From positions 1-42,035 of the forward strand of contig NZ_JAKSXN010000049.1 of assembly GCF_022427145.1 (NCBI RefSeq): DNA of 42,035 nucleotides, written 5' to 3'. How positions within the stretch are numbered: position 1 is the first letter of the stretch; every line of letters starts with the position of its first letter. Made by a program: the position numbers and the translations under genes. The notes below the pieces were generated by a model. That model saw only the letters and a list, made by a program, of their open reading frames with translations. It did no database searches and had not been told where the DNA came from. Source of the stretch: Paenibacillus timonensis (lineage in GTDB: Bacteria; Bacillota; Bacilli; Paenibacillales; Paenibacillaceae). This document shows positions 33,382 to 41,994 of the stretch, piece by piece.

Positions 33382-33771
33382 TTATTTCTTGCCCCGCGAA
33401 GACGCGCTGGTCCGCACGTTCGTCAACACGTTGACCGCGAATACGATTACGCTGATCACGACAAGCGTTCCGCCGATCGCCACCAAGGGCTCCAGCTGTT
33501 CGGAACCGTTCAGCACCAGCGCTAAACTGATCATCATGACCGGAAGCCCGATGGAGTACGTCCAGAACTGGATTTTGCTCAGCAGACTCTCCCCTGCCCC
33601 TGGAAACAACACGTAAATCACGCCGGCCAGCGCGAAGGACGCCCAACCGAGCAGATTCACATGGGCATGCACGCCCGCTAAAGTATAGTCATGCTGCATG
33701 GACATGTACATGCCTAGCAATACGCCGATGACAAAATAGACGACCGAAACCTTAATATACGAAATCCCCAA
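33382..33771 (-). CDS. Small membrane protein related to haem-copper oxidase subunit I
   Basis: The 129-residue protein has four predicted helices (about 6-24, 36-56, 65-86 and 96-116). The segment GVHAHVNLLGWASFALAGVI, with two His residues, resembles the His-bearing helix of haem-copper oxidase or nitric-oxide-reductase subunit I, but the protein is far too short to hold a catalytic centre. The start is a TTG 7 nt after GGGGGGAG. Members annotated as cytochrome c oxidase subunit I-like exist in bacilli; their role is not known to me. It could be a haem-binding sensor or assembly factor. It follows the helicase gene by 81 nt, which may include a promoter. Confidence 0.65.
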   Translation of the reverse strand: MGISYIKVSVVYFVIGVLLGMYMSMQHDYTLAGVHAHVNLLGWASFALAGVIYVLFPGAGESLLSKIQFWTYSIGLPVMMISLALVLNGSEQLEPLVAIGGTLVVISVIVFAVNVLTNVRTSASSRGKK

Positions 33772-33852
33772 ACCAACGCTCCCCCCAACTTAAACAAGTT
33801 ATCCTTACCTGTTCAAAATATGTCACAATTGAAGGGAATATTCGAGGAGGTT

Positions 33853-36192
33853 CTAGCGCCATTCCTCCGGGAGCAGCCGCGAGTATTGGGGTTGCAGATA
33901 ACGATCGTCAATCAGGGCCAAACGGCCTTGGTCGGTCTCCGAACGGATCAGGCGCCCGCCGGCCTGAAGGACCTTGTTCATGCCGGGGAACACGTAGGCG
34001 TAATCGAAGCCGTTTCGCCCCGAGGCCTGGAAGTAGTCACGGATCAAGTTGCGCTCCGGACCGATTTGCGGCAGACCGACGCCCACGATCGCTACTCCCG
34101 TCAAGCGATCCCCGACAAGATCGATGCCCTCCGAGAACAGGCCGCCCATCACGGCAAATGCGATAAAGGTCCGGCCCGGTGCGGGGTGAGGCACAAAGGC
34201 GGCCAAAAACTGCTCCCGATCCTCCTCGGCCATTCCCGCCTTCTGTAGCCGCAATTCCGTACCTTCTTCCGCGACGGCGGCAAAGTCCTCGTAGATCATG
34301 TTCATGTAAGCGTAAGAAGGAAAGAAGAACAGATAGTTCCCCGGACGGTCGCGGGTCGCTTCCTGTAAAGCGCGAACGAGCGGGCCGCGCGTCTGTTCCC
34401 GGTCCTGATACCTTGTAGACAGCGGCACCACGACCACCTCCAGCTGATCCCGGGAGAAAGGGGAAGGCAGCGATACCGTATAATCGTCCGGCCCCGCCCC
34501 CAGCATATCGCGGTAATAACCCATCGGCGATAACGTCGCCGAGAAATAAATGCGTGAACGAAACCCCTTGCTCATCTCCTGCAGCAAATGGGAGGGATCC
34601 AGGCAAAACAGCTTCACCCGGACGTCCTCCCGGGTAACCTCCGCGTAGGTGACGAACCGTTCATCGTACAGCTTGCCGATCCGGCCGAAATGCAAGGCAT
34701 CGAAATACGCCTGGAGCAGCAGCTCTCGCGCATCCGCTTCCGGGCTCCCCGGCGTGCTCGACTGCCTGGCGGCGGAAGGATCGATCGCCAGCTCCCGCTC
34801 GGCTGCCTCGGCAAAAGCTTCTACCCGCTGCAACAACGGCTCAGGCGCTTCTATATCGACCCGAAACGGCCCTTCCACCTGCTTCCGCAGCTCGATAAAC
34901 CAGGCGTTCACCGCCTTGGCCGCCTTCGCGACGGAAGGGCATTTCTCTTTATAAACCCGCTGCAGCGAAAGGAAGCTGGACTTCTGCAGTTCGGCGGAAT
35001 ACATCTCCCTGGCCCGGTCGACCAGATTATGCGCCTCATCGATCAGCAGCGCGGTTTCCTTCTTCTGCTCGGCGAACATGCGTTGCAGGGACACTTTGGG
35101 ATCAAACACGTAATTATAGTCGCAGATCGTCACATCGGCGGCATAGGAGAGGTCCAGTGAAAATTCGAACGGGCACACCCGGTGCTTCCGGGCGTATGCC
35201 TCGATGACCGGGCGGGCGAGCTGCGTCTCGTTCGCCAGGATATCCAGGATCGCCCCGTTGATCCGGTCGAAGTAGCCGTCGGCATACATGCAGTCTTCCT
35301 TGGTGCAGCGGATTTCCTCGCGGAAGCAAATTTTCTCCTTGGCGGTCAAAGTCACCACCCGGGCTTGCAGTCCTTGCGCTTCCATAAGCGCGAAGGCGTT
35401 CTCCGCCGCGGTCCGGGTGATCGTCTTGGCGGTAAGGTAGTACAGCTGATTCAGTTTGCCTTCGCCCATCGCCTTAAGCGCCGGAAATGTAGTAGAGATC
35501 GTCTTGCCGATGCCGGTCGGCGCCTGGACAAACAAGCCCACGGCTCCCTCGATCGTCTTGTACACCGCGCCCGCCAGCTTCCGTTGTCCGGTCCGGTAAC
35601 CGGGAAACGGAAACGCCAACTCCGCGATGCTCCGGTTTCGCTCGCGCCGATGGTTGCGAAGCAGCCGGGCGTACGGAGCGTATTGCCGAACGACGTCATA
35701 AATAAACGTCTCCAGCTCGTCCACCCCGGCGCGCGTCCGAAACTGCTTGCGCTCTCCCGTATCCAGCTGCACATAAGTCAGCTGGATCCCCATCCCGCTC
35801 AGACCGTTGGCCTTGGCGTACATGTAGGCGTAGCATTTCGCCTGGGCCCAATGAACGGGGTACGTGTCCTCATGGATCGCGGCCAGCTCGCCGGCCGTCG
35901 ATTTGATCTCGTCCACGGTCAAGCTCCCGTCCTCGCCGGCCAACAGCCCGTCGCAGCGCCCGTCCACGACGAAGAGGAGATCCCCGCAGGGAATCTCCGC
36001 CTTCAAATACACTTCTTTCTGATCGCCTTCGTCGTATTGCTTCTGCACCTGCTGATGGGCCTTCGTGCCTTCCGTCAGCGAAACCGCAGCGCGAAAGCCG
36101 CCTTCCAGGCTGCCGCTGCGGAACACATATTCCACCAGAGGACGCACCGCTATCGTAACCGTAGATTCGTTTGCCATTTTCCTCTTTGTCAC
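33853..36192 (-). CDS. XPD/DinG-like DNA helicase with N-terminal nuclease-like domain
   Basis: The 779-residue superfamily 2 helicase has three parts. An N-terminal PD-(D/E)xK-like region (about 60-140) shows Asp81 in VDGRCDGLL and Glu95-Ile-Lys97 in TVDEIKS. Helicase domain 1 has Walker A APTGIGKT (about 224-231) and the DEAH box at about 385-388; it also carries four Cys (289, 296, 301, 340) suited to a [4Fe-4S] cluster. Domain 2 has FSATLSPMG and the late QAGGRLIRSETDQG. Such enzymes unwind DNA 5' to 3' and act in repair. Start is GTG at 36192 or ATG at 36177. It resembles Firmicute helicases that join a Cas4-like fold to an XPD core; whether the nuclease is active is not known. Confidence 0.9.
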   Translation of the reverse strand: MTKRKMANESTVTIAVRPLVEYVFRSGSLEGGFRAAVSLTEGTKAHQQVQKQYDEGDQKEVYLKAEIPCGDLLFVVDGRCDGLLAGEDGSLTVDEIKSTAGELAAIHEDTYPVHWAQAKCYAYMYAKANGLSGMGIQLTYVQLDTGERKQFRTRAGVDELETFIYDVVRQYAPYARLLRNHRRERNRSIAELAFPFPGYRTGQRKLAGAVYKTIEGAVGLFVQAPTGIGKTISTTFPALKAMGEGKLNQLYYLTAKTITRTAAENAFALMEAQGLQARVVTLTAKEKICFREEIRCTKEDCMYADGYFDRINGAILDILANETQLARPVIEAYARKHRVCPFEFSLDLSYAADVTICDYNYVFDPKVSLQRMFAEQKKETALLIDEAHNLVDRAREMYSAELQKSSFLSLQRVYKEKCPSVAKAAKAVNAWFIELRKQVEGPFRVDIEAPEPLLQRVEAFAEAAERELAIDPSAARQSSTPGSPEADARELLLQAYFDALHFGRIGKLYDERFVTYAEVTREDVRVKLFCLDPSHLLQEMSKGFRSRIYFSATLSPMGYYRDMLGAGPDDYTVSLPSPFSRDQLEVVVVPLSTRYQDREQTRGPLVRALQEATRDRPGNYLFFFPSYAYMNMIYEDFAAVAEEGTELRLQKAGMAEEDREQFLAAFVPHPAPGRTFIAFAVMGGLFSEGIDLVGDRLTGVAIVGVGLPQIGPERNLIRDYFQASGRNGFDYAYVFPGMNKVLQAGGRLIRSETDQGRLALIDDRYLQPQYSRLLPEEWR

Positions 36193-36286
36193 CCGCCGAT
36201 ACCCCTAGAGAACATTTGTTCCATAAGTATATCATGACCCGACGGGGATCGCCATGCGTAGCGGTTTGGGCTCCAATTCATTAAGC

Positions 36287-36841
36287 TTAGCAGCGGACGT
36301 GCAGCGCCCGGAACTCGTCTTCCAGCATGCTCATCAGAATCGAATCGTGATACTTGTGGTCGTAAAACAAAGCTTCCCGCTGCACGCCTTCCCGCTTGAA
36401 CCCCAGCTTCTCATAGACATGCATCGCCCGCTCGTTATAGTCGAACACGTTCAGTTCGATCCGATGAAGGGCCAGCACGCCGAAGCCGTAATCCAGCATC
36501 AGCTTCATGGCCTCGCTGCCAAACCCCTTCCCGGTATCCGCCGTATGATTAATCGCAATGCGAATGTTGCAGCATCGGTTGCTCGGATCGATATCCTGCA
36601 GAGCGATGTCCCCAATCGGCCGATCCTCGTCCCGCCGCACGATGGCCAGCAATACGCTGGACTCGTCCTGTCCTTTCCGCTCCAGGTAAGCAGCGATGAA
36701 TTCCTTTGTGAAGTGGCGTTTCGTCCCCGTCCATCTTCTCATCTCCGGCTCATGCAAATTGTGAAAATACCACTCGGCATCCTCCACGTTCATCGGGCGC
36801 AAATATACTTTCTCTCCCATCAAAAAACCAGCGTAACTCAT
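36287..36841 (-). CDS. GNAT acetyltransferase (RimJ/RimL-like)
   Basis: The 184-residue GNAT protein starts with VYLRPMNVEDAEWYF and has the acetyl-CoA-binding stretch TGKGFGSEAMKLMLDYGF (about 107-124). The late motif NERAMHVYEKLGFKREGVQREALFYD, read in two parts, is typical of the RimJ/RimL and SpeG group. Substrates of this group include ribosomal protein N-termini, polyamines and small amines, and cannot be decided here. It is divergent from a MocR-type regulator with a 172-nt gap, the usual place for a target of such a regulator. Confidence 0.88.
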   Translation of the reverse strand: MSYAGFLMGEKVYLRPMNVEDAEWYFHNLHEPEMRRWTGTKRHFTKEFIAAYLERKGQDESSVLLAIVRRDEDRPIGDIALQDIDPSNRCCNIRIAINHTADTGKGFGSEAMKLMLDYGFGVLALHRIELNVFDYNERAMHVYEKLGFKREGVQREALFYDHKYHDSILMSMLEDEFRALHVRC

Positions 36842-36939
36842 CTTCAGAAATCCCCTTTTTCATCTCTTGACCGATTCTCTCTCTTGCTGCGGCAACTGGG
36901 CCTCTTTATTCGGTGCTTCTTTTCTCTTCGCATCTTAGC

Positions 36940-36965
36940 ACAGTACTGTATACTTAAAAATATAC
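36940..36965. promoter_or_regulatory. Palindrome and TATAC repeats between the GNAT and MocR genes
   Basis: The 10-bp palindrome ACAGTACTGT (36940-36949) overlaps GTATAC (36948-36953), and TATAC recurs at 36961-36965. On the minus strand TTGTAT and TACTGT spaced by 16 nt form a plausible promoter for the GNAT gene. The cluster is a candidate MocR operator. Confidence 0.4.
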
Positions 36966-37013
36966 AATTGATTCAAAAAATAAAGGACAGTTTGGATAGG
37001 GGGAGTTGAGCGA

Positions 37014-38492
37014 ATGTATATCTTACCGCTGCAAAATGACGGGAAAGCCGAGCTGGCCGGGCGGTCCTACCGGTATGTCGAAATTTACGAGTCGTTCAAG
37101 CGGGATATCATTGCCGGTTCGCTCCAGGAGGAGCAGCGGCTGCCATCAATCCGCAAGCTGGCGGAGTTCCTGGGGATCAGTACGACGCCTGTCGAGCTCG
37201 CTTACCAGCAACTGATCGCCGAAGGGTTTATCGAGAGTCGGCCGAAACGGGGATATTACGTCGTCAAGTTGCCTGAGCCTTATAAGGCTCTTGAGCTGGG
37301 CGGCCCGAATCCGAAACGCAAAATCCCGCCGGAGACTGCGGCAATGCCGCAGACGAAGCTAGCTCCGGATGCCGGGAACGCGGGATTCCTTCTTTACGAT
37401 TTTCATCTGTCCAAGAACGATTTCAGCCTGTTTCCTTTTGCGGTATGGAAAAGACTGCACAACCAGCTCTTCCGCCCGGAATCCGCCAACCTGCTATTCT
37501 ACGGGGACGCTCAGGGGGACCCGGGATTGCGGCGGGAAATCGCCGGATATTTAAGCCGGTTCCGCGGGGTCCATGCCACCCCGGATCGGATCGTCATCGG
37601 AGCGGAACAGCATCTGCTGCTACTGTTGCTGGGGCAAATGATGAAGGGCGAGTTCAATGCCGTCGCCGTCGAAGAACCCGGATATCGCATCGTTCCCGCA
37701 ACGCTAGACGCGCTCGGCTTCACGGTACATCCGGTCCCTCTCGACGAGCACGGGCTGTGCCCGGATCTGCTGCGGGCCAGTGGTGCACGAATCGCCAGCG
37801 TGTCCCCGTCCCATCAATTCCCAACGGGCCTCATCATGCCGTTAACCCGCCGGCTGGAGCTGCTGGAATGGGCCAAGACGGTGGACGGTTACCTGATCGA
37901 AGACGATTACGGCGGCGAATTCCGATATCAGGGCAAACCGGTGCCGGCGCTGCAAGGACTGGTCCCAAACGACCGCGTCATCTATCTAGGCGGATTCTCC
38001 CAGGTGCTCGCCCCTGATATCTGTATCCATTATCTCGTGTTGCCTGAGCATCTGGTGCCTCGCTTCCACGCCTTACGGCGCCATACCCTGTTTGAGGCGT
38101 CCGCCTCGGGGATTCACCAGCGCACCCTGCAGCGGTTTATGCAGGAAGGGCACTTCGAACGGCATATCCGGCGAATGAGGAACCTGTACCGCAAAAAAAA
38201 CCGGCAGCTCGTCGCCTCCCTGACGTTTCATTTCGGGAAGCGGGCTGCCGTTTCGGGCGATAGCGCCGGTCTGCATGTGATCCTAAGCGTCAAATCCCGC
38301 CTGCCGGAGGCACGGCTGCTGCAGCTGGCCGAGCAGGCCGGCGTGCGGGTCGCCTCCGCTGCCTTCTTCTGGAACGCGCCGCCGGAGATGGAGCGGAAGT
38401 CGTTCATGCTGGGGTTCGGCGGCATTGCGTCGGAGCGGATCGACGAAGGCGTGGCCCGGCTGCATCAGGCCTGGTTGCCGTACCTTCAATAA
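37014..38492 (+). CDS. MocR-type GntR/aminotransferase regulator lacking the PLP lysine
   Basis: The 492-residue protein has an N-terminal GntR winged helix (about 17-85, LPSIRKLAEFLGISTTPVEL) and a fold-type I aminotransferase-like domain (about 125-490). Family motifs PSHQFPTG and IEDDYGGEFRY are kept. The Schiff-base motif, normally FSKTLAPGLRLGY, reads FSQVLAPDICIHY: the PLP-binding Lys is Gln330 and the phosphate-binding Arg is Cys337. Covalent PLP binding is therefore unlikely, although most MocR regulators depend on it. GGGGGAG lies 8 nt before the start. It is divergent from the acetyltransferase gene and convergent with the FAD oxidoreductase. The altered codons (CAG at 38001-38003) are in frame and the gene is otherwise intact. 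Confidence 0.9.
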   Translation: MYILPLQNDGKAELAGRSYRYVEIYESFKRDIIAGSLQEEQRLPSIRKLAEFLGISTTPVELAYQQLIAEGFIESRPKRGYYVVKLPEPYKALELGGPNPKRKIPPETAAMPQTKLAPDAGNAGFLLYDFHLSKNDFSLFPFAVWKRLHNQLFRPESANLLFYGDAQGDPGLRREIAGYLSRFRGVHATPDRIVIGAEQHLLLLLLGQMMKGEFNAVAVEEPGYRIVPATLDALGFTVHPVPLDEHGLCPDLLRASGARIASVSPSHQFPTGLIMPLTRRLELLEWAKTVDGYLIEDDYGGEFRYQGKPVPALQGLVPNDRVIYLGGFSQVLAPDICIHYLVLPEHLVPRFHALRRHTLFEASASGIHQRTLQRFMQEGHFERHIRRMRNLYRKKNRQLVASLTFHFGKRAAVSGDSAGLHVILSVKSRLPEARLLQLAEQAGVRVASAAFFWNAPPEMERKSFMLGFGGIASERIDEGVARLHQAWLPYLQ

Positions 38493-38505
38493 CTTCCGCG
38501 CACGG

Positions 38506-39987
38506 TCATTGATCGACCTGAATCTTGTAATCTTTTTTCAAATAAGAATGGATTCGCCGAAAATCGGCCGGCGTCAACTGGCTTAACCGCTTATGATGCT
38601 GCTTCCATTCGCGGCTGAGCAGGATGCCCATCGTTTCCCCGGCCAGCGCGGTGGTGGGAACGATGCGGGCGCTTCCGTAGGCTTTGATTTCCGCGCCGAC
38701 ATTCTTGCCGGCCACCAGCACGTTGTCGTATGACTTCAACTCAAAGGAACGCAGGGGGATTCCGTACCGATCCGGTTTGCCGTAACCTACGCCCTTCTTC
38801 ACGATGCGGGTGGCCTGCAAATCAACGGCATACCCCCCAATCGTGACGTTGTCCCAAAACATCCGACCCGACATCACATCTCTATAGTTCAGCACATATT
38901 CCGTTTCATACCGGTTATAGTCGCGAATGTATAAGTAATCGGGATACCCGTTCAGCTCGGCTTTGGCGAAGCCGGGAATATGCTTGCGCAAATACTTGGC
39001 GATGTACGGCGCTTCCGTTTTCGCCCTCGCGACGGCAGAATGGACCGATTGCGGATTGGCCGGGTCGACATCATATACAAGCAAGCTGTTGATGATGACC
39101 TCGCCGTTTTTTTGATATGTCGCATTTAAGCCCCTCAGCATCAATTGGGAATCCCGCGGTTTGTAGTTGTAGGTCAAGTTGCTGAAGCCGGTGGCGAAGT
39201 CCCAATCCACATAAGTGTTGGCACCGTATTTCTTGACGACGTTCGTCAGGGGATAGTCCTCAAGCACCGCCTGATGCAACTGGCCCCAGTTGACGCCTTT
39301 GAACCGCAGCATATAAGTAGCCGCCATATAGTCGGGTTTCTTGCCGTTGTATAGGCTCTCCATCCCCGGAATGCGTTGGTTGCCAAGATGGACAGTGAGC
39401 GCATTAGAATCGGTATTTTCCACAAAATACCCCGCCTGCACCTGATACAATTTGCCGTCTTTGGCCAGGTACGTTACGGACTTCAGCGTTTTGGCTTTTT
39501 CAACCCCGCCGGAGTCCTCGATCTCCACACCGTCGACGGTAATGCCGCTGCGAAGGGGAATCCCCTGAATCAGTTTACGGTAAAAGCCTTCAAAGGCGGA
39601 CAGTTTGCGAATCGCCCCGGCCTTATAACCGTCGTACAGAGGTTTTAGCTCCCCTTGGACTAAGCTGTGCTTGCGGTTGTCATTGGGCTCGTCCAGCACG
39701 AGCATCTGCCCCTGGATCAGCTCCCCGCCCGGCTTCTCGCGCGGATCAAGGATCAACACGCTTAACCCGGCCTCATGCGCTTTCTTCGCCAAGAGCACCC
39801 CTTCGATTTCGCTGCCGATCATGACGACGTCATAACGGGTACAACCCGGCCCGCAATTGGAGGCTGGAGTGGACAACGCCGAAGCCGTTGCGGGAAAGCC
39901 AACCGATTCAAGCAGCAGCAAAGCACACAGAAACCATACAAGTAACCGTAAAGCAAAAGTTCGTTTTCTCTCGAAATAGATAGACAT
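38506..39987 (-). CDS. Exported FAD-dependent oxidoreductase
   Basis: The 493-residue protein has a signal peptide (basic ERKRT, a hydrophobic core at about 12-29, likely cleavage after ATASA near residue 37). It is followed by an FAD-dependent oxidoreductase domain of the FAD_oxidored type: RYDVVMIGSEIEGVLLAKKA, then LILDPREKPGG, and a late VPTTALAGETMGILLS. The glycine-rich loop is atypical: GxGxxG reads GSEIEG, with Glu60 in place of the second Gly. An oxidised-state or structural role is possible. The CGPGC pair just after the signal peptide may form a disulfide. It stands alone, convergent with mocR (13-nt gap) and 86 nt after cutC. The substrate is unknown. Confidence 0.85.
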   Translation of the reverse strand: MSIYFERKRTFALRLLVWFLCALLLLESVGFPATASALSTPASNCGPGCTRYDVVMIGSEIEGVLLAKKAHEAGLSVLILDPREKPGGELIQGQMLVLDEPNDNRKHSLVQGELKPLYDGYKAGAIRKLSAFEGFYRKLIQGIPLRSGITVDGVEIEDSGGVEKAKTLKSVTYLAKDGKLYQVQAGYFVENTDSNALTVHLGNQRIPGMESLYNGKKPDYMAATYMLRFKGVNWGQLHQAVLEDYPLTNVVKKYGANTYVDWDFATGFSNLTYNYKPRDSQLMLRGLNATYQKNGEVIINSLLVYDVDPANPQSVHSAVARAKTEAPYIAKYLRKHIPGFAKAELNGYPDYLYIRDYNRYETEYVLNYRDVMSGRMFWDNVTIGGYAVDLQATRIVKKGVGYGKPDRYGIPLRSFELKSYDNVLVAGKNVGAEIKAYGSARIVPTTALAGETMGILLSREWKQHHKRLSQLTPADFRRIHSYLKKDYKIQVDQ

Positions 39988-40072
39988 CAGTTCTGGATAA
40001 CTCTCCTTGTCATGGGATATACTGACATTCTATCTCCGGAAAAGGTTTGGTATCCAGTAAATATTTGGTATA

Positions 40073-40780
40073 TTATGGAGTTTTCTGTTTGTTTTTGTCG
40101 TGCAACAGACGTGATAAGCGCAGCAGCTTGGATGGATCGAGAGGAGCCAACCCATCCCCGCCTATCCGTACGGCGGAACCGAAATGCACTTCAGTCACGC
40201 CCGTTTCGGCAACAAACCGTGAGACGGTCTCTAGGGTCAAGCCGTGTCCGGCTAAAATGCGCAGCGGGCTGCCGCCGGCGATCTCCACCAGCTCCCGGAT
40301 CGCGGGAACCGCCTGAGGTGCGGGGCGCGGTCCTCCCGACGTCAGCACCCGGTTCACCTGCGGGTACCGCAGCAGTGTACGTAGTCCGGACGGCAGGTCG
40401 GCCAACTCGTCAAACGCCCGGTGGAACGTGACGTTTAACCCGCCGGACAGCGCCAATATCCGTTCCAGCGCGGCCTCGTCGATCGTACGCTCGGCGGTTA
40501 TCGCGCCGAACACGATGCCCGCCGCCCCCGCATCGGCAATGGCCCGGACTTCTGCCTCCATAGTAAGCACATCGACCTCCCCGTACACAAAAGACCGGCT
40601 ATGCGGACGTACCATCACGTGAACCGGAATGGCCACGGCCTTCACTACTTGTTGGACCATGCCAATGCCGGGGGTTAGCCCGCCCTCCGTTATCGCCGTG
40701 ATCAACTCAAGCCGATCCGCCCCGTTCGCTTCCGCTACGACGGCGTCTTCCACACAGGTTGCTATGACTTCCAGAAGCAT
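40073..40780 (-). CDS. cutC: CutC family protein
   Basis: The 235-residue TIM-barrel protein shows the conserved CutC stretches: LEVIATCVEDAVVAEANGADRLEL (read as two parts), HVMVRPHSRSFVY, GIVFGAI, VTFHRAFDE, RVLTSGG and EVHFGSAVR. CutC was linked to copper tolerance in E. coli, and some members bind Cu(I), but its reaction is not established. A GGAGGTTTCCTG-like site precedes the start. The gene may be co-transcribed with the downstream FAD oxidoreductase. No other copper gene is nearby, so a copper role is not supported by context. Confidence 0.93.
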   Translation of the reverse strand: MLLEVIATCVEDAVVAEANGADRLELITAITEGGLTPGIGMVQQVVKAVAIPVHVMVRPHSRSFVYGEVDVLTMEAEVRAIADAGAAGIVFGAITAERTIDEAALERILALSGGLNVTFHRAFDELADLPSGLRTLLRYPQVNRVLTSGGPRPAPQAVPAIRELVEIAGGSPLRILAGHGLTLETVSRFVAETGVTEVHFGSAVRIGGDGLAPLDPSKLLRLSRLLHDKNKQKTP

Positions 40781-40905
40781 CAGGAAACCTCCTTGTTATC
40801 GATGATACGATGATATCCAATATGGTATGAAATAACAAACGGGTGATCGAAAGCAACGGCGTCAACTTCTAAGACGGCTTCAGCCAAACGAAACGTAAAT
40901 GATTC

Positions 40906-40944
40906 AAAGACCTGCGGATCTTCGGCTCCGACAGGTCTTTTTGG
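40906..40944 (+). terminator. Isolated terminator upstream of the spo0M promoter
   Basis: AAAGACCTG (40906-40914) and CAGGTCTTT (40932-40940) arms, with further pairing in the loop (CGGA/TCCG), are followed by TTTTT-like bases on the plus strand. No plus-strand gene ends just before it. It may insulate spo0M from read-through. Confidence 0.65.
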
Positions 40945-40972
40945 CTTGGAACCAACTAAGATATAGAAGGGA

Positions 40973-40999
40973 TGAAACCTGAACCCCTCTAGATTCGTA
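40973..40999 (+). promoter_or_regulatory. Sigma-W-type (ECF) promoter of spo0M
   Basis: TGAAAC (40973-40978) and CGTA (40996-40999) are exact matches to the B. subtilis sigma-W -35 and -10 elements, 17 nt apart. The start codon lies 75 nt beyond. To my knowledge spo0M of B. subtilis belongs to the sigma-W regulon, which supports the call. Confidence 0.65.
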
Positions 41000-41074
41000 A
41001 ATAATTTCCGTAACGAACCCTACGCATCCAAAATCAGTCACAACCAAATAAAATGGTGAAGGTAGGTTGAAATC

Positions 41075-41848
41075 ATGTCCTTTTTCAAGAAAATGCTAGC
41101 CAGCGTGGGTATCGGCTCGGCGCAGATCAATACGGAACTGGATGCGGATGAAGTCCAGCTGGGCGGAGAAATCAGCGGTACCGTTTATGTGGAAGGCGGG
41201 CAGACCGACCAAACGATCGGCAACATTTACCTGAAGCTGAAGACCAACTACCTGCGCGAGTCGAATGACCATAAGTTCAGGGAAACCGGCACGATCGCCA
41301 AATACTTGGTGGCGGAGGGCTTCCCGCTACGGGCCGGGGAACGCAAGCAGATTCCGTTCCGGTTCCGGCTTCCGGAGCAAATGCCGGTGAGCCTGCGCAA
41401 CGTGCCGATTTGGGTCGAAAGCGGGCTTGATATCGAGATGGCTGTGGATCCGAAGGACGAAGACCTGATTCAGGTCGTACCGGACGCGAAAATGCAAACC
41501 GTGCTGGATGCCGTCGATTTGCTCGGTTTCCGGTTGCGCGAGGTGACGAATGACTACGCCCCGAGACTTGGCGGCGCCTTGCCCTTCGTGCAGGAATTTG
41601 AATACGTACCCGGCTCGAAGTTCCGCGGATATCTCGACGAACTGGAGATCCTGTTCTTCCCGCGGGGCGAGGCATTGGAGTTGGTGCTGCAGGTCGATCG
41701 CCGTGCCCGGGGTTTAAGCGGGTTGTTCGCCGAGGCGATGGAACTGGATGAGCGGTTCGTGCGAGTCCCTCTGTCGAGGGAGGAGCTCCAACGCGGACCG
41801 CAGGCGGTGGCCGGCTTACTGGAGGACGTCATCGCAAGGCATCTCTAG
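41075..41848 (+). CDS. spo0M: Sporulation-control protein Spo0M
   Basis: The 257-residue arrestin-like protein matches Spo0M: FFKKMLASVGIGSAQINTEL at the N-terminus (start chosen by GAAGGTAGGTTG upstream), then two beta-sandwich halves, with LRAGERKQIPFRFRLPEQ and SLRNVPIWVESGLDIEMAVD central, and a C-terminal helical part. In B. subtilis Spo0M affects the early stage of sporulation and cell-shape control; its exact mechanism is unsettled. It stands alone with its own promoter and a terminator-like hairpin downstream. Its presence fits a spore-forming host. Confidence 0.93.
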   Translation: MSFFKKMLASVGIGSAQINTELDADEVQLGGEISGTVYVEGGQTDQTIGNIYLKLKTNYLRESNDHKFRETGTIAKYLVAEGFPLRAGERKQIPFRFRLPEQMPVSLRNVPIWVESGLDIEMAVDPKDEDLIQVVPDAKMQTVLDAVDLLGFRLREVTNDYAPRLGGALPFVQEFEYVPGSKFRGYLDELEILFFPRGEALELVLQVDRRARGLSGLFAEAMELDERFVRVPLSREELQRGPQAVAGLLEDVIARHL

Positions 41849-41994
41849 TCAGGCGGGATTTGCCGCAACGCAAACTCTCCTCATTTTCCCCATATCAGGC
41901 GAATGACCTCAAATGCCTCATTTTCAAATGTACTTTTACAGTTGAACGGGGATGGGGACGGGGTGTTTCCAGCGCCTCACCTCCAGCAGCCTAC

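Larger units (their letters stand above)
40781..41074. other. Divergent region between cutC and spo0M
   Basis: This stretch of nearly 300 nt holds an isolated terminator (40906-40942) and a sigma-W-type promoter for spo0M (40973-40999). Nothing else was recognised; the cutC promoter was not identified. Confidence 0.5.

Noticed and set aside
33806..33830. Fnr- or Rex-like site (TTGTGA with a partial right arm) upstream of the oxidase-like gene
   Set aside because: Only the left half fits; the right half TGAACA departs from TCACAA and the spacing is not standard.
40020..40072. Repeated TTTGGTAT at about 40046 and 40064 as an operator for the FAD oxidoreductase
   Set aside because: The repeats are short, AT-rich and not in a clear relation to a promoter; chance is a sufficient explanation.
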